64,000 nucleotides of DNA from assembly GCF_024323335.1 (NCBI RefSeq), contig NC_066581.1, positions 185,024,830 through 185,088,829 of the forward strand. The letters are read 5' to 3'. Every line of letters begins with the position of its first letter. Within the stretch, counting starts at the first letter, position 1. The notes under the pieces were generated by a model that was given only the letters and a program-made list of their open reading frames with translations, ran no database searches and was not told where the DNA came from. Both the position numbers and the translations under genes were made by a program. Positions 1-12,229 of the stretch are shown piece by piece. The DNA comes from Lathyrus oleraceus. Taxonomy: Eukaryota > Streptophyta > Magnoliopsida > Fabales > Fabaceae.

Positions 1-1162
1 ATAAATTTTGGTTAATTAAACTACGACGACCACAGTTAATGTCGCGACACTTGTACCGACTGAAATTTAAAAGTCTTGGTCGCGGAAGTTTATTAAAACC
101 CCGACTGAAACTAGAATTTCATATGGGATTGGAATTTCATATTTTGTTTACCTAGAGGCCAGAATTTCTATTGAGTGTTTGAAAATAGTGTGACTTTTTA
201 AAGAATTTGCCGAAGAAAATGCACTTTATGAAGGAATAAATATGAAATTATGTTTTCCTATAATATAGGTTTCTTCCTCCCTGATACAAATACTAATTTA
301 AATTTCTAAAAATAGTTAATATCTTTCAAATACATCATAGTAAAACATCCATTCCACAAAATAAAATACACATAAAATAAAAATGTTGATGAAGAAATAA
401 CATCACCGACATTCAATAGCTACATTATAGTCTATTAAAAAGAGAAAATATATGAGATTGGATCAAATTCCTTGAGAAGATGAATCTTTTAGGAGTTTTT
501 GGGTTTTTTTGGTTCTTTATTTATTTCCCTAACAAACCCTCCTTCTTGATTGCATGAGAGAAATTGTGAATGAGAAATTTCTTGAATTTCTCTATTGGAG
601 CTGCATTTTACAATTAGGATTTTTTTGTCTCTGCTTCTTGATTCTCCATTGGGATTTTATGGTTATGTATTTGGTGTATTTTGTTTGTTCGGCTTCTTAG
701 TAAAAAAGATTTCAGCGTTTCCTTAGTGTTTTTAAAAATATTATTAAATTAGAAATAAAATTAATTTACAAATGTGAGGGAGATATGAGAGGACAAATTA
801 AAATTAATTTTAAATGATAAGAAGATGAGAGAGGGAAAATGAAAAAAAAAATAGACTAATATTTTTTTACTCAAACTAATTATATTTCTAACTCAATCAA
901 CGTGGCAACAAAATTATCTTCTTAAACTTTGATTTTGTATCATTGAAGTTTATTTTATTATGTTAATTTTTATCTTAATGCAATTTTTTATCTCTTTATT
1001 TTGAATTTTGAATTTGTATATGCATTTATATAAAATAATTAAAACATATATTCATATTTTTCATGATTGAATAAATTCATATTTATATTTACTAAATATT
1101 TCATTTAAATTTTATTTTTATTTTTATTTTAAAAAGTAATATTTATAAAAAAATTATAACTA
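1..1162. other. Unassigned AT-rich intergenic DNA
   Basis: No reading frame of convincing length or composition and no recognisable repeat family is visible. The stretch is strongly AT-rich with scattered poly-A and poly-T. A short segment near 480-700 is less AT-biased and pyrimidine-rich, but I cannot tie it to a gene. Confidence 0.5.
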
Positions 1163-1171
1163 AATTAATAT

Positions 1172-1633
1172 GGTTTAAATGCACGTTTGGTCCCCTTAAT
1201 TTGGACGTTTTAAATAATCGATCCCCCTACTTCAAAAAATACAATTTTGATCCCTGAATTTTGATGGACTTTGAATTTTTATGGTTCCCCTCCACTTTCG
1301 CAAACATGACATTGATGATTGAGATGAAAAAATATTTTTATTTAGGTGACAAGGATGACTAGGATAATTATTAATTAATATGTTTCTAAATTAATTAATT
1401 AATTAAAATTTTTTAAATCGAAGTATTTGGACTTAAACTCATTCCTTTACAATCAAGGTCCAATATACATATTCCATTTTAACTTGCGTCTCTTAGCTAT
1501 ATAAACATTCAAATTATTTCTAACTAAACAAATGTGAGACTATATTCTAACCAATTCACCTTGTTTTTCCAAGATTCTTGTTCCTCCCTCACAGTGTTCT
1601 CCTTCTACTTCAACTTTCCTTATTTCTTCTACA
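1172..1633 (+). repeat. Left terminal inverted repeat of the Mutator-like element
   Basis: The reverse complement matches 2579-3064 over its whole length. Shared landmarks are the outer AATTTGG block, the block around TTGGACTTAAACTCATTC, and the inner CTTATTTCTTCTAC end. Differences and small indels are common, so the arms are old. Confidence 0.8.
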
Positions 1634-1670
1634 GTAGACATGCAAGTCTTTCCATTGCTTACAGACAGAC

Positions 1671-1945
1671 ATGCAACAAGAAGCAAGATCAACATTTTCC
1701 AGTAATAGAAAAACAGTCTTCAAAATTTCTTCAAGTCTGTGTACATTTAATTCTAGTGGCCTTCCTGTTCAGAAACTCTGTGGGAGCAATAGCAATCTCT
1801 CCATGGCCAAACATGTAAATATTGATGTTGATTATTGGTTACATACGGCTGACACTCCTTTGGTTCTACTCCTCTGGCTGGTTGAGCTGTCTAATATCAA
1901 ATCATTGACAGTTACTTCAACTACTCTTAAGGTACTTTATAGCGT
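1671..1945 (+). pseudogene. F-box/FBD/LRR-like protein fragment captured inside the MULE
   Basis: The open frame contains VNIDVDYWL, then LVLLLWLVELSNIKSLTV and STTLKVLYS. This matches, from memory of the family, the leucine-rich segment of plant F-box/FBD/LRR proteins, which are substrate-recruiting subunits of SCF ubiquitin ligases and whose LRRs commonly contain an LTVTSTTLQ-like stretch. Only part of the LRR region is visible: there is no F-box and no FBD domain, and the frame loses the family pattern after about 1945, possibly at an exon edge (a GTACTT follows). It lies entirely between the two TIRs, so it is best read as a transduplicated gene piece. Family assignment is moderately sure; function is unlikely. 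Confidence 0.55.
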
Positions 1946-2529
1946 GTTTGGTTTGAGGAACAAAATTGTTTCATTTTCAGTTGTGAAAATTACTACTCAA
2001 CTGATATTGATTTGTCCTAATTGCTTAGGTTCTTTCCCGTGTTCCCGGTTTATTGAAGACTGAGTTCTCTTTCTTGTGTAACATGAAGTCACTAAAAGTA
2101 AAAAGGAAATATCCTTCCTCCGTACCTGATGGATTAGTGGAGTTTTTGCTTCAAAACTCACCCTAAGCAGAGGTTCACATTGTTGATTGATTAAGGTCAG
2201 ATGTGCATTCAACATTTTAAAGATATATTATTTGGCTTAGTAACTTTAATTTTGCATCCTTCTCTACTTTCTTTTCCTGTAGTGTCTCTGGTTATAACAT
2301 ACATTCAATTGATAAATTACAAAGCTCGTAGTTATAGTAACAAACAATACTCGTAGTTACAGTAAAGATTGACATGAAGAAAGTAATAACTAACTAATTT
2401 TCAAATATTAAGGGATGCAGAACCTAGAATCTGTACGTAGTGGAATTGATATTACAGGTTTTTTCCTATAATCTGTTATGAAGGTACCACAAAACAGATG
2501 GTATGGTGATATTTTGGCACTCTGTCATG

Positions 2530-2563
2530 GACCACCATCTGTTATAGACCACCATCTGTTATA
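2530..2563 (+). repeat. Exact 17-bp tandem duplication
   Basis: The unit GACCACCATCTGTTATA occurs twice head to tail just inside the right TIR. An inverted partial copy (AACAGATGGT) lies about 20 bp upstream, so the site could form a small hairpin. Confidence 0.85.
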
Positions 2564-2578
2564 GACAATACTAGATAG

Positions 2579-3064
2579 GTAGAAGAAATAAGGAAAGTTG
2601 GAATAAAAGAAGAACATTGTGAGGGGGAACAAGACTCTTGGAAAAATAAGGTGAACATAAATTGGTTAGAGTATAGTCTCATATTGTTTTGGTTAGAAAT
2701 AATTTGAATGTTTATAAAACTAAGAGACACAAATTAAAATATAATATGTATATTGGGCATTGGTTGTAAAAGAATGAGTTTAAGTCCAAAAGCTCTAATT
2801 TTAAAAATTCTAATTAATTATTTAATTTAGAAACATATTAATTCAACTTATTAAATATTAATTCAAATAAAAATATATTAATTAATAATGATCTTAATCA
2901 TCCTTACCAACTAATTAAAAAATGTTTGCTCATTCCATTCATCAATACCACGCCTACAAAAGTGGAGGGGGACCATAATTCAGGGATCAAAATCGAGGTT
3001 TCGTAATAGCGGGATCAATTGTTTAAGACACCCAAATTAAATGGGTCAAAATTGTATTTAAGCC
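2579..3064 (-). repeat. Right terminal inverted repeat of the Mutator-like element
   Basis: Inverted counterpart of 1172-1633. It ends with AAGCC, the complement of the left GGTTT/GGCTT terminus, and is followed by the near-perfect 9-bp target duplication. Confidence 0.8.
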
Positions 3065-3073
3065 AATTTATAT

Positions 3074-4352
3074 TTATATTTTTTTATTGAATAATATTTA
3101 TATTTTTTTGAACATAGATACCAAGTAAAAAATAACTATATAATAAAAAAGCTACAACATTATCAAAAAAGAATTTAATTTTTAATATAAATAAATAAAA
3201 TTTGGAATAATTCCCTCACAAAATTTGTAATTGATAACATGTTACATGTTTATGATGGAATTTATGAAGGAATGATTAGAGAGGAATAAAATTCATTTGA
3301 ATTTCCCTCACTAAATTCACTCTGTTCAGATTTGCAAGGGAATTTGTGAGGGATTTTTTATGTCGGAATAAATTTTCACAAATATCTTCCCTAATTTTCG
3401 TCCGTCTAACTTCAATCAAGAATACAATTTTCCTTCACAAAATCCATCGCAACTAGTGAGGGATTTTCTTCCCTCACAAATTTCCTTCTCTAAATTGCAT
3501 TTATTAATAGTGCTTAAACTAATTTGTTTCATGCCTTTGCAATCCATCACAAAGATCTTTTGCAAACTTCTTTAAGTTTCACCTTTTTCATGACAAATCA
3601 TTTCAATATCAATGTTTGAGTTTCACAACATAGTGTCATAGATATATAGTGGTGGTGTTCGCATTCTGATTTGATGTAGAGAGTTTCTTGTGGGTTGACG
3701 TGTTAACAATACCTTGAACGTTGTTACTTTATAAATAGACGGAAAAAATATATTGAGACAAAACTGAATTATTTTTCCCTCAGTTTTTAACCTAAAACTG
3801 AGGAAAAATATTATTTCTTTTTAAATAAAAACTAAGATAAAATAGGGAATTTTCCCTTTGGTTCCTAAGTCAATCGAGATAGTAGATTACATCTATTGCA
3901 AAAAAAATGGTGAATGAAAAAAATTGAAAGAAACATGTATTGTTTAATTTTTTAATTTTTTACCTTTCTCCAATTTCTTTGTGTGTTACAATAATCAAAC
4001 AATGAACTATATTCAAAACATATTGCAATATGATTAGGAATAAATTTCTCAATATTGTCAACCAAAGAAAACAATATATTACATAATATTTTCTTTGATG
4101 GGCAACATTGGAGAGTTATTCTAAAATGTAATGATGTTTTCTTTTACCATTCAACTTTGGCAAGAGGTGGAAAGAACACAACCACCACCATCACAAACAA
4201 CAACAATAATAATAAAAAATAACACATAACCAAAAATGATTTGTTAAAGATGAGTGTTGGAAGAGCAACAACACATAACCAAAAAAAAATTATGTCATGC
4301 AATCCATCTAAAAGAATGATGTTTACAAGTATGAAGTGGATGTACATATGAG
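3074..4352. other. Non-coding AT-rich spacer with hairpin and CACTA-like debris
   Basis: No gene is visible. From about 3198 to 3512 the motif CCCTCACAAA and its complement recur in both orientations and the block ends in TAGTG, features typical of subterminal and terminal regions of plant CACTA (En/Spm) transposons. The matching left CACTA terminus is not found. A separate hairpin lies at 3771-3809. Near 4353 the sequence abruptly joins the truncated integrase of the old Ogre. Confidence 0.45.
3771..3809. repeat. Imperfect inverted repeat (hairpin)
   Basis: Arms TTTTTCCCTCAGTTTT and AAAACTGAGGAAAAA pair around a 6-base loop with one deleted base. Function is unknown; it probably derives from a small DNA transposon. 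Confidence 0.7.
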
Positions 4353-5149
4353 TTTGATGTTCTTGTTGGCCGCTTCTACCACGTCGTTCATTTTTGGTCA
4401 ATAGGGTGACGAGTTATGGTGTTCAATTTTGAAACTCTCGCATAACTCATTCATCACTTTGTTGTTTAGATTCAACCCATTATCCGTAATAATTTTGTTA
4501 GGAACCCCGTAGTGATAAATGATCTCTTTTTTTATGAACCGTGCAATTACTTTCCTTGTCACGCTGGTGTAGAAAGCAGTTTCTACCCATTTGGTGGAAT
4601 AATCGATAACGACCAGAATAAACCAGTGTTCGTTCGCAGCTTTTGGCTCGACTATCCTGATTATGTCTATACCCCACATGGAGAAAGGTCATGGAGCAGT
4701 AAGGACATTCAAGGGAGTATGTGGTACATGTACCTTATCTGCATAGGTTTTTCACTTGTGACACTTATTCACGTATTTGAAACAATCAGTTTCCATAGTC
4801 ATCCAGTAATATCCCGCTTTGAGAAGTTTCTTAGCCATAGGATGTCCATTGGCATGAGTGTCAAAGGATCCCTCATGATTATCCTTGATGATCATGTCCG
4901 CTTTGTATCCATCCAAACATCTGAGTAAAACCATGTCATGATTCCTTTTGTAAAGTACATCCCCATTGAGGAAGAATTGGAAGGTCAATCTTCTAAGTGT
5001 CTTCTTACCCCCACTTGAGGCATTTGCAGGATATTCCTGTTTCTGAAGGAATTGTTTGATGTCATGAAACCATGGCTTATTATCAACTTCTACCTCTACG
5101 GCCATGCAATAGACAGGCTCATTCAAACGGTGAATTCTTATAGCTGGTG
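4353..5149 (-). pseudogene. Ogre integrase remnant (H2C2 zinc domain and core)
   Basis: The upstream part (5126-4752) has the HHCC-type zinc-binding region, visible around HANGHPMAKKLLKAGYYW and CFKYVNKCHKC. The core follows (4679-4398) with the first catalytic Asp in MWGIDIIRIV and the second in IITDNGLN, then EHHNSSPY. A stop follows, then PKMNDVVEAANKNIK, the segment that contains the catalytic Glu, and homology ends at about 4353. The C-terminal domain is missing. Stops between segments (for example after LTAP) rule out activity. Confidence 0.88.
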
Positions 5150-5975
5150 CTTCGTTGTATTACTTGACCTTGAACACGGATGACAAAATGGCCAAGGCGT
5201 TCGCTAGTTGATTCTCCTCCTAAGGAATATAGTGGAAGGTAATCTCATCAAAGCAGGTTATCATCTTTCAAATGTGGTCTCGGGGTCGGATTATCTTAGC
5301 ATTATGGGTCCCCCATTCTCCTTTGATTTGATTGATGACGGGAGTTGAGTCTCAATAAACTTCTAGGATCTTGATTCTCAGGTCAATGACTTTGTGAATC
5401 CCTAGGATACACAAATCATATTCTTCCATGTTATTTGTACAAGTAAAGTATAACCTAGCAGTGAAGGGAGTATGTTACCCTGTTAGGGGAGGTTATGATA
5501 ACTCCAATTCCATGTTCGGTTGCATTTGAAGCACCATCGAACACCAGTTCCATCATTATCCCGGTTCGGGTCCCTCATCGGGACCTAGGGCCTCACAATA
5601 CCTTATTACCATAATATCTTCGTCATGGAAGTGAAACTGTATAGGTTGATAATCTTCTTTTGGCTGATGCGCAAGATAATCCGCTAGCACATTCCCTTTT
5701 ATAGCTTTTTGTGTGACATACTAGATGTCGTACTCTATTAGTAGCATCTGCCATCGAGCTATTCTCCCAGTTACTTCTGGCTTTTCAAAGATATATTTTA
5801 TAGGACCTATTCTGGATATCAATAGAGTATTATAACACACCATGTATTATCTCAAACACTGAGCGACCCAAACTAGAGCTCAACAAGTTTTCACCAATAG
5901 CGAATATCAGGATTCACAATCGATAAATTTCTTGATTAGGTAATAGATTGCATGCTCCTTTCTTCTGGTATCATC
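5150..5975 (-). pseudogene. Ogre RNase H region remnant
   Basis: After the RT the minus strand continues with a degenerate RNase H (…ALVWVAQCLR…, IARWQMLLIEYDI, ADYLAHQ) and then a second RNase H-like stretch (NNMEEYDLCILGI, DSTPVINQIKGEW, ENQLANALA). A second, 'archaeal-type' RNase H after the first is known for the Tat lineage, to which Ogre belongs. Many in-frame stops are present, so this is decayed sequence. Domain limits are approximate. Confidence 0.7.
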
Positions 5976-7261
5976 TTATTGCCCCAGTACACATCCCATA
6001 GAATTGTTAAGCACCGTTAGGTACATTATAAGTGGCCTTCCTGGAACTGGTGGTACCAAGATAGGTGGCTTTTGCAGATATTCCTTGATTTTATCGAAGG
6101 CCTTTTGACAACCTTCATTCCATTCGATGGCTTGATTTTTTCTGAGTAACTTGAAGATCGGTTCACATGTGGCTGTAAGATGAGAGATGAACCTAGAAAT
6201 GTAATTTAATCTCCCTAGTAATCCACGAACCTCTTTTTCTGTTCTCGGAGCTGGCATTTCTTGGATGGCATTTACTTTGTCAGGATCAACTTCAATTCCC
6301 CTCTAGATGATTATGAACCCCAATATCTTTTCTGATCTGACCTCGAAAGTTCACTTTACTAGATTAAGTCGTAACTTGAACTTTCTCAGATGATCAAACA
6401 ACTTTTGCAGGTTAACTATGTGATCCTCTTCAGTATGTAATTTGGCAATCATATCATCGATGTAAACCTCTATTTCTTTATGGATCATACCATGGAATAA
6501 AGTCACTATTGCTCTTTGATATGTTGCCCCAATGATTTTTAGTCTGAAAGGCATTACCTTATAACAGAAGGTTCCCTAAGGAGTGATAAATGTGGATTTC
6601 TTCATGTCTACAGGATCCATCTTTATCTGGTTATAACCGGAGAATCCATCCATGAATGAGAAGACTGAGAACTAAGAGGTTTTATGTACCAGGACATTGA
6701 TGTGTGGTAGTGGAAAGTCAGCTTTAGGACTTGCTCTATCCACACACATTCTGACGTTATCGTCTTTCTTCGGAACTGGCACAATGTTAGCTACCCATTA
6801 TGAATATTTTGCAACGACTAAGAACTATGCGTCGAGCTGCTTTCTGACTTCTTCCCTGATCATGAGAGACAAGTATGGTCTGGTTCTTCTTAGTTTTTCC
6901 CTAACTGGTGGGCATTCAGGTTTGAGCGGTAGCTTCTGTACGACGATTTTTGTGTCTAGTCGTGGCATACCTTGGTATGACTAAGCAAACACATCTGCAT
7001 ATTCATGTAGAAGCTCGACCAACCTTTTTGTGACTTCATCTTTTAAGGAAGCACCAACCTTAACCTCTTTCGTATTTTATTCAGTTCTCAGATTGATCAC
7101 ATCCACTGGTTCCTGGTGAGGTTGAATTTCTTAGTCCTCTTGCTTCAATAGTGTGGCTAACTCTTCGAAAATCTCACAATCGTCCTCATTGCTTTCTTCT
7201 GCTTGGTTAATTGGGAATTCGAAGTTGTAAGGGATTATAACAATGTTATTTTCAGTAGGTT
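5976..7261 (-). pseudogene. Ogre reverse transcriptase remnant
   Basis: Conserved RT landmarks appear in order on the minus strand: a pol N-terminal leader around NFEFPINQAEE, VVAKYS and VPVPKKD, FMDGFSGYNQI (motif A, with Asp), MPFRLKIIGATYQRA (motif B), EVYIDDMIA (motif C, with both catalytic Asp retained), and EVRGLLGRLNYISRFI in the connection. Stops and frameshifts interrupt it repeatedly, for example between 6351 and 6257. It follows the protease after an intron-like gap and precedes RNase H, the normal gypsy order. Confidence 0.9.
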
Positions 7262-7512
7262 AATTTATTAATCTTCATGAGAAAGTGTTTTACTTTTATT
7301 ATCTTTTGGATGAATTGATAGGAATGGAAGAATATGGAAGAGTATTGCCATTTTTGAAAAGAAAATTTTAAACTGAAAGCAAAGAATCTTAATGGAAAAC
7401 AAAAATGAAATTTTATTCATAAATAAGTTATTGAAACAAAAGGGGCCCTACAAAGCTTGTCCATTTGCTTTGGCATAACAAAGGACTTATTATTATTTAA
7501 AAAAAAGTAAAT
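7262..7512 (-). other. AT-rich spacer between protease and RT (possible Ogre intron)
   Basis: Coding homology stops near 7512 and resumes near 7261, with an AU-rich stop-laden stretch between. Ogre elements are known to carry an intron between the gag-pro and pol coding parts. A GTAATTT donor-like site lies at the right edge (minus strand), but I could not fix a convincing acceptor, so the intron assignment is inference. Confidence 0.4.
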
Positions 7513-7781
7513 TACTTCGAACTAGATATTATCTCTGGAATCACGATGGCCTTCCAATTGCGAGTTGTATTTGGTGAGAAGTGACACACCAAGTTGGGTA
7601 TCCCTTCTTCTTCTTAAATAACAGCCACCCGATCTTCACTCATATATCATGCACTATGGAAGGTCTCCTGAAGTGTATAGAGATTCTTCTGGTTGGCCTT
7701 CTGAAATCCTTCATTTGCTCGTTTGTAACCCAACCCAAACTGATCCTTCTTTTCAGGTATCTTCAACAGCTTTCCCCAGCC

Positions 7782-8720
7782 CTATGTATATTTACCCTTG
7801 ATCAATTTTGACATCTTCTCCAATGGAGACATTGATTGTTCTCTCCTTCGACTGACAGCTACAATCTCTAAAGCTTGGAATAGTATTTCCAATGTTTCCC
7901 TATCCACTTCTATGTATCTGAATGATGAGAGTTGACTAACGAACATGTCTTCCTCTCCTTCGATGGTTATTAGTTTATCATCAGTTATGAATTTCAACCT
8001 CTGGTGCAGGGTTGAAGTGACGGCTCCTGCAGCATGGACCCAAGGTCGTCCTATAAGGCAACTGTAAGATGGATTGATTTTCATCACTTGAAAGGTGACT
8101 ATAAATGTATGAGGTCCTACAATGATTTGTAAGTCAACTTCTCCAATTACCATCCTCTTCGAACCATCGAAAGCCTTGACCACTAAGGTATTAGCCTTCA
8201 TGAAAGTTCTCACGTTATTCAGCTTCCCTAGATTGTTCTTAGGCATGACATTTAGAGACGAGCATGTGCCCACTAATACCCTTGATAGGAGACTATCTTG
8301 GAATTCTACGGATATATGTAAGGCTTTGTTATGAGTGTGTCCCTCTGGCAGTAATTCATCATTACTAAATCCCAAACAGTTGCTAGCGGTGATATTAGCC
8401 ACCACGTTGTCAAATTGATTTACCGTTATGTCATGAGTGACACGGGCTTCATTTAGTATTTTCAATAAGGCTTCTCTATGAGCCTCGAAACTTAGAAAAA
8501 GAGATAGTATATTGATTTTAGAGGGTGTCTGGCTCAGCTGATCTACCACTTTATAGTCACTCTTCCTGATCAACCTTAAGAATTCTTTGGCTTCTTCTTG
8601 AGGTACAATATTCTTGGAAGACCCTTCCTCTGAACTTACAACCTCTTTCCCTTTTGAAAACTTTGTCGTCCTTCCCTTTGGTTGTTGTCCAGGAGCAAAA
8701 ACTCTTCCACTTCGGGTCAT
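7782..8720 (-). pseudogene. Ogre aspartic protease remnant
   Basis: The frame begins MTRSGRVFAPGQQPKGR and includes FLRLIRKSDYKVVDQLSQTP, SNDELLPEGHTHNKALHI and CLIGRPWVHAAGAV, a layout typical of Ogre/Tat gag-pro polyproteins from legumes. The active-site segment reads RVLVGTCSSLNVMPK where the family has VDTGSSLN: the catalytic Asp is Gly and the following Gly is Cys, so the enzyme would be dead even though this 312-residue frame is still open. It continues the gag frame and precedes the intron-like gap before RT. Confidence 0.85.
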
Positions 8721-9140
8721 ACCTCATATGCCAACGATATTAGTGACTGCAAGTTCTAGCACCACAGGCTTTTCACCTACATATGTTATTGCGTTATAAA
8801 TTCATGGTACAAACTTAGTACTTTCGAACGGGAATGGTGCAGGAACACGAAAGACAATAGGGTCTTCTAACTTTACAGGTATTTGAAATGGAATTTGAAA
8901 CGACACTAGAAATGGTATTTGTACTAACGTTTGAGAAGACATTGGAACTAGTATTTGAAATGTTGTTGGAGCTCTCATTTGCTGGTAAGGGATCTCAAAA
9001 GGCGTGTGCCCATGAGATTCTATAACTAATACATCTTCTACCTTCCTCGTGTACCCAATTTGGACGAAACCCATATTCATCATTTTTTGAAGGAACTCCT
9101 TCATCTTCCCATACGTGTCTGGGTTGATCAGGTAGATTTT

Positions 9141-10687
9141 TCAGTCAACATGTAACTCTTCGAACGCCTTGTAACCAACCAATTTCTCACGTACCCTTGA
9201 CATATGAGTCCTTACTTGATCTACTAACTGGATCAAAATGTTGTCGTCTAGCCCTTCCACCGCATCGATGGTTGGACCACCATGTCCTAGCATTGGATTT
9301 CCCTTCACATTTGGGCCCTCTGGAGGGAAAGAGATAATATTACGATCCAACAAGTGTTGTACTTTGAATTTGAGAGCCAGTAATTTCTCAATGGTATGCC
9401 CGGGTGACCCAGCATGGAAGTCACACCTAGAATTAGCATCGTAACAACGAGGAGGAGAAGTTGACGGAGGTTGTAAAGGTTTAATCTCTACCAATCCCTT
9501 TTGAATCAAGTAGGGTAGGACCTGAGTATATGTTATAGGTATGGGGTCAAAGTTCTTCCATGGTCTTTGATGATCCCTTCAAGGATACCCATTTTGCTGA
9601 TTTTGTTAAAGCGGTGCTCTAGCCTGTTGTGCTTGAGGCCCAAGGTATGCTTGTTGTGGTTATTAATTAGGGACTACTGCAGCTATATAAGGATTTTAGG
9701 GTACTCGAGAATTCCCTTCTATTGCAATAACATTGGTTTCTCCTTTCTTTGGATTATTTTTACTGGAGTACCTCTTGTTACTATTTTGATTGGAGGATGG
9801 TTTTCCAATCTTACCACTCTGTAAGCCGTTCTCAATCCTTTCCCCGATTATTACCAGGTCAGCAAATCCGGTATACACCGAACCAATCATCTTTTTATAG
9901 TAAGGCCCTTGCAGTGTTCTCATAAACATGCCAACTAACTCGTTTTCCAGGAGTGGACGTTGCACGCGAGAAGCTAGTTTCCTCCATCTTTGAGCATACT
10001 CCTTGAAGGATTCAATGCCTTTTTGAGATAGATTCTAGAGTTGCGTTCGATTAAAAGATATATCCAAGTTATACTAGTATTTCTTTAGGAAGGCATTTGC
10101 CAGGTCTTCCCAGGTCTTAATATGGATTCTCTCTAGTTGCACATACCAATCTAAGGATGCCCCACTTAATATGTCTTGGAAACTGTGCATCATTAATTTC
10201 TCATCGTCTGCATAAGCAGCTATTTTCCTAACAAACATTCAGAGATGGATCCTAGGGCAACTAACACCCTTGTATTTTTCAAGCTTTGGTGTTTGAATTT
10301 CGGTGGTATAACTATGTTGGGTACCAAGCACAATCCTACAAAATCGACTCCAAAGATATTAAAGCCCTTAACAACCCTCAGTCTTTCGTCCAAGATTTTA
10401 TATTTGTCTTCAACTCTTGTTTCCCCAATAGTGACATCAGGGTGGGCATCGGGTTTACTTTCATGGGCCAGACCCCTATGATCCTCATCCTCATACTGTT
10501 GGCTCAGATCCACATAGGTGTCTTGCAGAACCGATATTTATATGGGACGAAGTGCCCCACTATGAACAATGGTTAGGATAGACCCTTTAGGATGAAGGGT
10601 GTTATTCTTAGCTTCTCCCCCTTGGATGTCAGAGATGAATCCTTGTAGAGGGTTACCATCCATGGGTGAAGGGGTAGATGCAGAAGT
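9141..10687 (-). pseudogene. Ogre gag, C-terminal two-thirds
   Basis: Pieces in three frames (10513-10220, 9965-9696, 9509-9141) together resemble the Ogre gag. Landmarks are LENELVGMFMRTLQGPYYKKMIGS, shown here only in part as LVGMFMRTLQGPYYKKM, the basic NKRYSSKNNPKKGETNV stretch, and the zinc-knuckle-like CDFHAGSPGHTIEK. The second Cys of that knuckle is replaced by Leu. The region right of 10687 is the copia-like insertion; the gag N-terminus reappears at 19950-19748. Between 9104 and 8802 a proline-rich IPFQIPV-type linker joins gag to protease. Confidence 0.82.
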
Positions 10688-11166
10688 TGTTAGACGATAG
10701 GCCTAGATCTAGAGAGGGGGGGGGGATATATCCCAAGTAAAAAATTTATCCGAAAACTTGATTTAAAAAAATTTATGGTGCGGAAGTAAGTTTCAAATGT
10801 TTCTCATATCAAAAATTGTCTAACTGAACCTACTATTGAATAGCTCAGATATGCGTAAAGGTGTCAATGGTATGATAATAATCCACAAGTTGATTAACAA
10901 CACTTTAAACAACAAATTGAATACTCCACTATAGTAAAGGTTTATCTCCAATGATAACAACACACAAAAAACTAGTTGAAACAATTTTTCGAACACTTTG
11001 TGTGCAATAAACAAAGTTTGGTTATTAGTATAATGTTTGTAGTTCTTAGAAATCCAGTCACTACCAAATGGTATGTGATTACTTATAACAACACAATTTT
11101 AACAAATGATTCAAAAGTTATTATCCAAATAATGTTGATCAAAGTAATCAATCATTTGTGAACCGA

Positions 11167-11170
<4 letters not shown>

Positions 11171-11261
<91 letters not shown>

Positions 11262-11308
11262 GGAGAGAGAGAGAGAGAGATAGAGATAGAGAGAGAGAGA
11301 GAGAGAGA
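11171..11308. repeat. (AG)n microsatellite in the LTR
   Basis: About 138 bp of nearly pure AG with a few interruptions (GGAGA, GATAGA). The sister LTR has a mixed AT/AG tract at the same place (18393-18506). Confidence 0.97.
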
Positions 11309-12018
11309 ATGAGAGAGTACACAAGGATTTGTTTAGGCAGTTCCCCGATCGACCTCACTATGACTACGTCTGCCCTCAATTCGAATTCAAATTAATATAT
11401 TAATATAATAAATCTTACTTTACAAATGTATGAAAACAAGAGATGAGAAATCAAATCCCACAAACCCTAAGTTTGTTCTTGACTATAGCACCTCCAAAAA
11501 CCTTGATCAAAGGTTGATCAAGTCACCAAAAATGACGCTTTAATTCACCTTTTATTGCTACTTCCTTGCACGACCTCTTTGTCTCAAGGCTTTCACCCGA
11601 CTGAATTAATCTCAATCATACACTTGTTGATTCCAATATTTTTCATCATGATTCACTGTTTCACGCTACTTCTTTGCACGACACACCTGTTCCCAAGGTT
11701 TTCACTCGATCAGATCTGATCTGCACAATCTTGTCCAAAACTTTCAAACCTTAAAGATCTTAAAGGAAGACCGCAACTTTGTTTTCTGATTTGAATCCCT
11801 CAAAGATCTCAACCCAATATTCTTTATAGAACAAATATAATTGAACGTTATAAATCATAATCTAGATGGAACCCAATCAAAAAATAATTATGTGTAGTTT
11901 GATTGTGTGTATGTATAGATTGAATTGAAGATGAAAATGAAGAGATGCTTCGAAATCCTGGATTCATGTAGGTTTTACTAGCTATAGAAACCTTACTAGA
12001 GAATGACACATGTATGAA

Positions 12019-12161
<143 letters not shown>

Positions 12162-12229
12162 AGACTCATAAGAAGCAAAAAGAATGCAAAAGGAATGGAA
12201 ACCAACGCATATTTTCAAAAAATTTAATC

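Larger units (their letters stand above)
1172..3064 (+). mobile_element. Mutator-like element with long TIRs (Pack-MULE-like)
   Basis: Two inverted arms of about 460-490 bp (1172-1633 and 2579-3064) flank roughly 945 bp of unrelated sequence. The outer ends read GGTTTAAAT on the left and, reverse-complemented, GGCTTAAAT on the right. The 9-bp flanks are AATTAATAT (1163-1171) and AATTTATAT (3065-3073), identical at 8 of 9 positions, which fits the 9-bp target duplication known for Mutator-like elements; the AT-rich composition weakens this evidence. No transposase frame is present, so it would be non-autonomous. The interior carries an F-box/LRR-like coding fragment, the hallmark of Pack-MULEs. 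A foldback element of another superfamily is the alternative. Confidence 0.68.

Noticed and set aside
1534..1818. 94-residue frame beginning in the left TIR as a protein
   Set aside because: Its first part is TIR sequence and the overlapping frame 1671-1945 carries the recognisable F-box/LRR-like residues.
6697..6984. Plus-strand frame with a GSGKSALG motif suggesting a P-loop
   Set aside because: It is the complement of the Ogre RT on the minus strand; the resemblance to a Walker A motif is coincidental.
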